A stretch of DNA of 20,778 nt from Saprospiraceae bacterium (GTDB lineage Bacteria; Bacteroidota; Bacteroidia; Chitinophagales; Saprospiraceae). The DNA lies in contig JAEUUM010000622.1 in the NCBI GenBank assembly GCA_016787375.1, positions 1 through 20,778 on the forward strand, in the 5' to 3' direction. The notes beneath the pieces are model-generated. The model made no database searches. It was not told the DNA's origin and was given only the letters and a program-made list of their open reading frames with translations. Shown here piece by piece: positions 15,297-20,778 of the stretch; position 1 is the stretch's first letter; each line of letters begins with the position of its first letter. Made by a program: the position numbers and the translations under genes.

Positions 15297-16795
15297 GCCA
15301 GATGATGTTGTTCTTGAAGAAAATCCCTGGCCGCGTGAATGTCTATGCTTAATTGTCTGTCAACATCTATTGCTGATACTTTTTGTCTGAACAATTGATG
15401 AAGTGCTTCAAGTTGATCTGAAGTACGGAGCGGTCTCCTAAATTCGAGGGCCTGACAAGCATTTAGCCATTCAATTGCCAGAATGGTCCACATGTTTTGT
15501 ACTACTCGATACAGTTTCGTGGCAGAATTAGCCGCCATACTAACATGGTCTTCCTGACCATTTGAAGATACAATAGAATCAACTGACGCTGGCGTGCAAA
15601 GTTGTTTGTTTTGGCTTACTATTGAAGCCGCCGTGTATTGTGGAATCATAAATCCGGAGTTCAGCCCCGGATTTTTGGTTAAAAAAGGTGGTAAATTTCT
15701 TAATCCGGCGATTAATTGATAGGTTCTTCTTTCAGAAATACTGCCGAGTTCTGACAATGCAATGGCGAGGAAATCCAACACAAGAGCGATGGGTTGAGCA
15801 TGAAAATTGCCCCCTGACAAAATTTGATCTTCGTTTACAAAAATATTAGGATTGTCTGTCACTGCATTGATTTCGTTTTCTATTATCCCTTTTACATGTT
15901 CAATGGTATCAAAAGTTGCACCGTGAACCTGAGGCATACACCTAAAAGCATAGGGGTCCTGAATGGCGACCCTTTCAGACTGTAACAGCAAACTGCCATG
16001 AAGCCAATTCCTGATCTCTTTGGCAACGTGTATTTGTCCGGGTTGTCTTCTGATTTTATGAAGCTTTTCATCCCAGGGAGCATCTGAGCACAAAAAGGTT
16101 TCTGCCGAGAGCGCCCCAATGCAGTTTGCCCATTTCATAATCTTTTGAGCTTCAATTATGGCATAAACGCCATAACCTGTAGAGAACTGTGTGCCGTTTA
16201 ACAAAGCCAATCCTTCTTTCGCCCCAAGTTCTAGTGCTCGCAATTGATACTTTGACAATACATCCTTACTGGATACTCTTTTGTCGTTGTACCATACTAA
16301 TCCTTCGCCCAAAAGTGGTAAGCTCAAATGTGCGAGTGGGGCCAGATCGCCCGATGCTCCCAGCGAACCCTGTTGAAAAATAACCGGTAAAATGTTGTGG
16401 TTATAAAAAAACAGCAGTCTATTGATTACTTCACTTGAAATACCCGAAAACCCGTATGATAAACTTCTGATTTTTAACAACAGAATGATTTTGACTACTT
16501 CTGGTGGTACAACATCTCCTGTGCCACATGAATGCGACAAAACGAGATTAGTTTGCAAATCCTTCAACTGATCTTTCCCAATGACAACATTGCAAAGAGA
16601 TCCGAAGCCAGTATTTATACCATAAAATGCTTCGTCACCTTTCTCCAACTTTTTACTCAGATAATCATGACATTTTACAATTGCTGATATTGCATCATCT
16701 CCAAGCTCTATTTGATTGTAGCTGTTTATGAGGTTTTGAATATCTTGAATCTTATATGGCTCTAGTGTTAATGTGTGTTTTTGTTGCATAGTCAT
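15293..16795 (-). CDS. hutH: Histidine ammonia-lyase
   Basis: The enzyme deaminates L-histidine to trans-urocanate and ammonia in the cytoplasm, the first step of histidine degradation. The 500-residue length is typical. The MIO prosthetic group forms from Ala147-Ser148-Gly149 in QQGSLGASGDLAPLAH. Tyr58 (YGINTGFG) is the catalytic Tyr; other family blocks are ALLNG (197-201), QDPYAFRCMPQVHGA (279-293) and NPGL. Ser87-His88 (LVLSHSCGTG) and Glu415 (GQEDHVSM) favour histidine over tyrosine or phenylalanine. No hutU, hutI or hutG is next to it. It overlaps the PagL-like gene by 4 bases and is divergent from the mevalonate cluster. The start at 16795 (MTMQQK) is uncertain by two codons. A TAATTTTG element ends 14 bases before it. 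Confidence 0.93.
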   Translation of the reverse strand: MTMQQKHTLTLEPYKIQDIQNLINSYNQIELGDDAISAIVKCHDYLSKKLEKGDEAFYGINTGFGSLCNVVIGKDQLKDLQTNLVLSHSCGTGDVVPPEVVKIILLLKIRSLSYGFSGISSEVINRLLFFYNHNILPVIFQQGSLGASGDLAPLAHLSLPLLGEGLVWYNDKRVSSKDVLSKYQLRALELGAKEGLALLNGTQFSTGYGVYAIIEAQKIMKWANCIGALSAETFLCSDAPWDEKLHKIRRQPGQIHVAKEIRNWLHGSLLLQSERVAIQDPYAFRCMPQVHGATFDTIEHVKGIIENEINAVTDNPNIFVNEDQILSGGNFHAQPIALVLDFLAIALSELGSISERRTYQLIAGLRNLPPFLTKNPGLNSGFMIPQYTAASIVSQNKQLCTPASVDSIVSSNGQEDHVSMAANSATKLYRVVQNMWTILAIEWLNACQALEFRRPLRTSDQLEALHQLFRQKVSAIDVDRQLSIDIHAARDFLQEQHHLA

Positions 16796-16809
16796 TTAAT
16801 AAATTCTGG

Positions 16810-16817
16810 CAAAATTA
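16810..16817 (-). promoter_or_regulatory. Candidate -7 element of hutH
   Basis: On the minus strand TAATTTTG (16817-16810) matches TAnnTTTG and ends 14 bases before the hutH ATG. I see no TTG/TTTG at about 20 bases upstream. It sits in the short divergent spacer shared with the isopentenyl-diphosphate isomerase gene. Confidence 0.35.
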
Positions 16818-16916
16818 ACTGGGATGCTTGGTTTATTTATCTAAAAACCTTCTGTGCGTCATATTGTTACCAATAAAAACGTGCAAATAAACTATTTTTA
16901 CACCAATTTTAAAAAA

Positions 16917-17957
16917 ATGTCTGAAAACGAATTCGGAAAAACCATTTTTTCAACCGATCCCAATGCAGAAACTCGAAAGCAGGATCATATTGACTTGGCC
17001 TTTCAGTCTCAGGTTAATGGTTTGAGTGCTGATCCCCGTTTTTATTATGAACCCTTGCTTTCAGCCCACCCAAAAGACAAATACCCGGCTACCAATTTGT
17101 TGGGGAAAGTTTTTCGCTATCCAATATGGATATCAAGCATGACAGGAGGCAACAAAATGGCCGGGCAAATTAATGAGAATTTAGCGCGGGTTTGCAAAGA
17201 TTTTGGACTTGGTTTGGGTTTAGGTTCCTGTAGACAACTTCTAACCGATCATACTTACCTGAGAGATTTTGATGTGCGTAAATACATCGGTGATCAACCG
17301 CTTTTTACAAACCTTGGTATTGCCCAGATCGAAATTATGTTGATGAACAACCAAGTTGATAAAATCGATAAATTGATTGATTTGCTCGATGCTGATGGTC
17401 TTATTGTTCATATAAACCCGCTTCAGGAATGGTCTCAACCGGAAGGGGATATTTTGAGACAAAAGCCTATTGATACAATCGAAAAACTGCTTGAAAAAAT
17501 TAATCATCCCATTATTGTTAAAGAAGTTGGGCAAGGTTTCGGAATAAATAGTCTTTCACGACTTCTTCAATTGCCTTTGGCGGCAATCGATTTTGGTGCC
17601 TTTGGTGGTACCAATTTTTCCAAGCTGGAGTTGTTCAGAAATCCTGCAAAAAGAGAGATTCATGAAGTCATGGCTTATGTTGGCCATACCGCAACAGAGA
17701 TGGTACAAATGACAAATGAGTTAATCTTATCACTGGGAGACAAGTTGAAATGCCGAGAAATTATTGTCTCCGGAGGTGTGCAAAATTATCTGGACGGATA
17801 TTACCTTACCAAAAAATTATCAGTCCCTTCAATTTATGGACAAGCTTCTGCCTTTTTGAGACACGCAATGGGTGACTATGAAAATCTATTTCAATTTGTT
17901 GAGGCACAAACGGAAGGATTAAAAATTGCAAATGCTTATTTAAACATTAAAGAATAA
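16917..17957 (+). CDS. fni: Type 2 isopentenyl-diphosphate delta-isomerase (FMN-dependent)
   Basis: The enzyme interconverts isopentenyl and dimethylallyl diphosphate using reduced FMN and Mg2+, at the end of the mevalonate route. In the 346-residue product the family blocks are RKQDHIDLA (20-28), ISSMTGGN (72-79), GLGSCR (101-106), NLG (132-134), HINPLQE (165-171, with the acid/base Gln170 and Mg-binding Glu171), VKEVGQG (201-207), DFGAFGGTNF (225-234) and VSGGV (284-288). I chose the ATG at 16917. The frame extends to a GTG at 16854, but the added 21 residues match nothing in the family, and a promoter-like TATTTTTA (16893-16900) lies inside that extension. The stop overlaps the next start by one base (TAATG), showing tight coupling to HMG-CoA reductase. 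Confidence 0.92.
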   Translation: MSENEFGKTIFSTDPNAETRKQDHIDLAFQSQVNGLSADPRFYYEPLLSAHPKDKYPATNLLGKVFRYPIWISSMTGGNKMAGQINENLARVCKDFGLGLGLGSCRQLLTDHTYLRDFDVRKYIGDQPLFTNLGIAQIEIMLMNNQVDKIDKLIDLLDADGLIVHINPLQEWSQPEGDILRQKPIDTIEKLLEKINHPIIVKEVGQGFGINSLSRLLQLPLAAIDFGAFGGTNFSKLELFRNPAKREIHEVMAYVGHTATEMVQMTNELILSLGDKLKCREIIVSGGVQNYLDGYYLTKKLSVPSIYGQASAFLRHAMGDYENLFQFVEAQTEGLKIANAYLNIKE

Positions 17958-19309
17958 TGTTAAAATTGGAAGAAAACAAGCAAATTAGTGGCTTTTCAAA
18001 ACTTTCAAAAACTGGAAAGCTGAAATGGATAGTAGAAAATTTTTTCAAAGACCCTGAATTGGTCGCTCGCGAATTAAAGAGTTATTGGTTACATGATGAT
18101 CAACAAAAAGTATTTGATGCGTTTAGTGAAAATACAATCAGCAATTATGTTTTGCCTTATGGCGTAGCACCCAATTTGATCATTAATGGTAAGACTTATT
18201 GTGTGCCAATGGTTACAGAGGAGAGTTCGGTTGTTGCCGCTGCTGCTGCTGCTGCCAAATTTTGGTCTACACGCGGTGGTATAAAGGCCACTGTTAAAAA
18301 CACAATAAAAATTGGACAAGTTCACTTCAAATGGTTTGGTGATGCTGCCAAATTGAAAGCCCTTTTTCCGGACCTTAAAAAACTTTTGATATCAGATACT
18401 CATGACATCACATCAAACATGGTCAAAAGAGGTGGTGGAATATTGGATATTGAACTAAAAGATTTCTCAAAAGATGAGCCTAACTACTATCAGTTGTTTG
18501 CAAGTTTTGAAACTTGTGACTCAATGGGGGCAAATTTTATAAACTCTGTTTTGGAGCAATTCGGACAAACATTGCGCTCTTTCCTCAAGTCCCAGACAAC
18601 TTTAAACGAACTGGAGCAAGATGTTGACATCATCATGTGCATCTTATCAAATTACACTCCTGATTGTCTGGTAAAAGTTGAGGTAAGCTGTACCATTCAG
18701 GAGCTTGAAGACATTAGCCTTGGAATGGATGCAAGTACCTTTGCAGAGAGATTTTATTTGGCAATACGAATGGCAGAATTAGATACTTTCAGGGCCACTA
18801 CACATAACAAAGGCATTTTTAACGGTATGGATGCTGTAGTTATTGCTACCGGAAATGATTTCAGAGCAGTAGAATCTTGTGGACATACTTATGCAGCTAA
18901 ATCGGGTATTTACAAGAGTTTGAGTTCCTGCACCATTATTGATGATGTGTTTACTTTTTCTCTTGAACTTCCACTTGCAATAGGCACAATCGGAGGGCTG
19001 ACCAAACTTCATCCAATAGCAAAAAGGTCACTGGAACTCCTGGGCCATCCAACAGCAACTGAATTAATGCAAATAATAGCCGCAACAGGTCTGGTTCAGA
19101 ATTTCGCAGCCGTAAGATCATTGGTTACAACTGGTATCCAAAAGGGACACATGAAAATGCACTTGATGAACATATTAAATCATCTGAATGCATCCGATCA
19201 TGAAGTGTCTCTTTCTCTTAATTATTTTTCAGATAAATCTATATCTTTTACCGCCGTTCGAACGTTTTTAAACGAAATTAGACACGAAACACAGGACACC
19301 TTGGTTTAA
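17957..19309 (+). CDS. mvaA: Hydroxymethylglutaryl-CoA reductase
   Basis: The enzyme reduces or oxidises between HMG-CoA and mevalonate with NAD(P)H; beside isomerase and kinase genes its role is synthetic. The 450-residue protein lacks membrane segments, as expected for the soluble bacterial class. Key blocks: YCVPMVTEESSVVAAA (81-96, catalytic Glu at 88 or 89), DSMGANFINSVLE (188-200), THNKGIFNGMDAVVIATGND (282-301, with Lys285 and Asp301), IGTIGGLTKLHPIAK (342-356) and QKGHMKMH (395-402, with His398). All four catalytic positions are present. Seven Ala in a row (94-100) are encoded largely by repeated GCT. It shares one base with the isomerase stop and is followed after 15 bases by the apparent start region of the GHMP kinase, in the same frame. 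Confidence 0.94.
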   Translation: MLKLEENKQISGFSKLSKTGKLKWIVENFFKDPELVARELKSYWLHDDQQKVFDAFSENTISNYVLPYGVAPNLIINGKTYCVPMVTEESSVVAAAAAAAKFWSTRGGIKATVKNTIKIGQVHFKWFGDAAKLKALFPDLKKLLISDTHDITSNMVKRGGGILDIELKDFSKDEPNYYQLFASFETCDSMGANFINSVLEQFGQTLRSFLKSQTTLNELEQDVDIIMCILSNYTPDCLVKVEVSCTIQELEDISLGMDASTFAERFYLAIRMAELDTFRATTHNKGIFNGMDAVVIATGNDFRAVESCGHTYAAKSGIYKSLSSCTIIDDVFTFSLELPLAIGTIGGLTKLHPIAKRSLELLGHPTATELMQIIAATGLVQNFAAVRSLVTTGIQKGHMKMHLMNILNHLNASDHEVSLSLNYFSDKSISFTAVRTFLNEIRHETQDTLV

Positions 19310-19324
19310 CTAAAACTCAAAACT

Positions 19325-20248
19325 ATCAAAAAGAAATTTTCTGCTCACGGTAAATTGCTTCTCTCTGCCGAGTATTTGCTTTTGGAAGGATCTGAAGCAT
19401 TGGCACTGCCTGTAAAATTTGATCAACATTTGTATGTTACTGAAAACTCGTCTTCAGACATTAATTGGACCAGCTTTGATCAAAAAAATGAAATTTGGTT
19501 CTCCGCTAAATTTTCCTTATATGATTTCAAGGCTTCTGATTCTTCAGACCAGGATGTTTCAGATAAAATAACCAAATTGTTGAAAGCTTGCGCTCGACAG
19601 GATTCTGAGTTTCTCTCACAATGGAAAGGACAAAAAATAGAAACCAAACTTGATTTTAATCGTGAGTGGGGCCTTGGAACAAGCTCTTCTCTTATTTATT
19701 GTATCGCTGAATGGGCCGATGTAAGCCCCTATCAGCTATTAATGGATACTTTTGGTGGTAGTGGATATGACATAGCATGTGCCGGCGCTGATGGTCCAAT
19801 TATTTATAAAATAAAAGACTATGTAATTTCGATTGAGGAGGCTTCATTTTATCCACCGTTCATAAACAACCTGTTCTTTGTTTACTCTGGCAACAAGCAA
19901 AATTCACAAAAGGAAGTTTTGAAATTTCAGCAGGCAAAGAATTTTACAACTACAGATATCGATACAGCAAGTCATTTAACTAGGGCTTTTAACAAGTGTA
20001 CCTCTTTGGATGATTTCCAACGACTAATTTCAGAGCACGAATCATTGATATCAAAAATCATTAAAACAGAACCTGTTAAAAAACGAAATTTCCAAGATTT
20101 TGAAGGCGAAATTAAATCGCTTGGTGCCTGGGGAGGAGATTTCATCCTTATTGCAACCAAACATGATAGAAAGTATGTTGAAGAATATTTTAACAAAAAA
20201 AATTTAAAAGACTTCTTTGCATATGATGAGTTGATATTAAAAAGATAG
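19325..20248 (+). CDS. GYDIA-family GHMP kinase, unusual start codon
   Basis: This is a GHMP-superfamily small-molecule kinase, probably acting on a mevalonate-pathway intermediate. The N-terminal strand KKKFSAHGKLLLSAEYLL, the ATP-loop GLGTSSS and the family-naming motif GGSGYDIACAG are clear, with the C-terminal GHMP block KSLGAWGGDFIL. Numbered from the TTG at 19355, the last three lie at 106-112, 134-144 and 254-265. The conserved N-terminal strand begins before that TTG, but between the upstream in-frame stop (19307-19309) and the TTG there is no ATG, GTG or TTG. The codon in the expected start place is ATC at 19325-19327, giving 307 residues; a TTG start would cut off the conserved HGK. 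Either an ATC start is used, or an ATG has been changed or misread. The substrate (mevalonate, phosphomevalonate or other) is not certain. The next gene starts 4 bases after the stop. Confidence 0.83.
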   Translation: MKKKFSAHGKLLLSAEYLLLEGSEALALPVKFDQHLYVTENSSSDINWTSFDQKNEIWFSAKFSLYDFKASDSSDQDVSDKITKLLKACARQDSEFLSQWKGQKIETKLDFNREWGLGTSSSLIYCIAEWADVSPYQLLMDTFGGSGYDIACAGADGPIIYKIKDYVISIEEASFYPPFINNLFFVYSGNKQNSQKEVLKFQQAKNFTTTDIDTASHLTRAFNKCTSLDDFQRLISEHESLISKIIKTEPVKKRNFQDFEGEIKSLGAWGGDFILIATKHDRKYVEEYFNKKNLKDFFAYDELILKR

Positions 20249-20252
20249 CTTT

Positions 20253-20778
20253 ATGCCCACAACCTGGTACGAAGGACAAGTAATTGAAATTAAACCTGTA
20301 TCCCAAAAAATAAAAAGATTTTTTATAGTTCTTCCTGATGTAGCAACGTTTGATTTTGAACCCGGACAATTTATAACTTTTGATCTGCCCATCTCCGACA
20401 AACGAACAAATCGGTGGAAAAGCTATTCAATCGCAAACGCCCCTGATGGTAGCAACATTTTAGAATTATGTATTGTGCATTTAGAAGGAGGAAGCGGTTC
20501 CGGTTATTTTTTTAATGATGTAAAAGTTGGATCTGTCTTGAAATTCAAAGGTCCGGACGGTGCATTTGTTCTGCGCCAGCCTCTGGATTTTGATTTGGTT
20601 TTGTTATGCACAGGAACCGGTGTTGCACCTTTTAAAAGTATGGTGGACCACATATTTTTTAATAAGATACCATTCAAAAAAATACATCTGATCTTTGGTA
20701 CTCGCAAAGAAGAAGACATTATCTATCGCCAGGAATTTGAATCATACGCTGCTGTAAATAATAATTTTACCTATGATG
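20253..20778 (+). CDS. FAD/NAD(P)H-dependent ferredoxin reductase-like flavoprotein, 3' end outside window
   Basis: The ATG at 20253 lies 4 bases after the kinase stop, and the frame is open to the window end (175 codons). It shows the ferredoxin-NADP+ reductase fold: a FAD-binding barrel with PGQFITFDLP (37-46), KSYSIAN (56-62, the RxYS-type flavin motif with Lys for Arg), GGSGSGYFFND (79-89) and GPDGAF (100-105), then the start of the NAD(P)H domain with LLCTGTGVAPFKSM (117-130) and LIFGTRKEEDIIYRQEF (146-162). Electrons would pass between NAD(P)H and a partner protein or flavin. Whether a [2Fe-2S] domain follows cannot be seen. Its place at the end of the mevalonate cluster may mean a shared transcript; a role in supplying reduced flavin to the isomerase is only a guess. 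Confidence 0.85.
   Translation, partial: MPTTWYEGQVIEIKPVSQKIKRFFIVLPDVATFDFEPGQFITFDLPISDKRTNRWKSYSIANAPDGSNILELCIVHLEGGSGSGYFFNDVKVGSVLKFKGPDGAFVLRQPLDFDLVLLCTGTGVAPFKSMVDHIFFNKIPFKKIHLIFGTRKEEDIIYRQEFESYAAVNNNFTYD

Noticed and set aside
15293..16795. Tyrosine ammonia-lyase (pigment pathway) as an alternative for the hutH gene
   Set aside because: Ser87-His88 together with Glu415 in GQEDHVSM fit histidine ammonia-lyase; the tyrosine enzymes of Bacteroidota, as I recall, differ at the second block, and no pigment genes are nearby.
16854..16916. GTG start for the isopentenyl-diphosphate isomerase, 21 residues upstream of the ATG
   Set aside because: The extension matches nothing in the family and runs through the likely promoter; the ATG at 16917 gives the normal N-terminus and length.
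18236..18256. GCT trinucleotide run (seven Ala codons) in HMG-CoA reductase
   Set aside because: It lies in an Ala-rich helix conserved in the family; change of copy number would keep frame, and nothing suggests a function beyond coding.
1..20778. CRISPR array, tRNA/rRNA genes, insertion sequences or phage/defence islands
   Set aside because: I looked for spaced direct repeats, transposase or integrase-like products and RNA gene landmarks on both strands and saw none. Apart from short spacers the window is filled by the genes listed.

Overview
The window looks like ordinary chromosomal DNA of a member of the Bacteroidota. The evidence is AT-rich sequence, a large secreted protease ending in a Type IX secretion (T9SS) sorting domain with SprB-type repeats, start regions without clear Shine-Dalgarno sequences, and promoter-like TAnnTTTG octamers 14-20 bases before several start codons. 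A mevalonate-pathway gene cluster, dapD-type lysine/peptidoglycan synthesis and a GYDIA-family GHMP kinase fit a flavobacterial, cytophagal or saprospiral relative; I cannot place it further. I see no rRNA, tRNA, CRISPR array, insertion sequence or phage gene.

Layout. Bases 1-559 (minus) hold the 5' part of an unrecognised secreted protein; two abutting heptanucleotide tandem arrays are built into its signal-peptide region. After a 310-base spacer come, all on the minus strand, a lipoprotein M1 aminopeptidase with HEAT-like C-terminus (870-3467), a family 9 glycosyltransferase (3578-4579) and dapD (4609-5427). The last two form a probable operon transcribed dapD to glycosyltransferase. Divergent from dapD is a 1331-residue multidomain metzincin protease (5595-9590). 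It meets, stop to stop, a PAP2-like membrane protein (9587-10240) that is coupled to a PD40/OmpA outer-membrane protein (10243-11892). Divergent again is an MscS channel (11994-13328), whose 3' end overlaps that of an M48 lipoprotein protease (13320-14111).

From 16795 down to 14178 a histidine ammonia-lyase gene overlaps by 4 bases a PagL-like outer-membrane barrel gene. Divergent from hutH, on the plus strand, runs a tight cluster: type 2 isopentenyl-diphosphate isomerase (16917-17957), HMG-CoA reductase (17957-19309), GYDIA-family GHMP kinase (about 19325-20248) and a flavoprotein reductase cut by the window end (20253-20778). The first three clearly belong to isoprenoid precursor synthesis by the mevalonate route; the reductase may be a functional partner or only a neighbour.

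Most genes are recognisable housekeeping or envelope functions, and I do not see a convincing wholly new system. The points most worth a second look are the frame-sensitive heptamer array inside a signal peptide, the GHMP kinase whose conserved N-terminus has no ATG/GTG/TTG start (an ATC sits where the start should be), the hutH/PagL-like translational overlap, and two envelope proteins (PagL-like and PAP2-like) that appear to lack a conserved catalytic acid.
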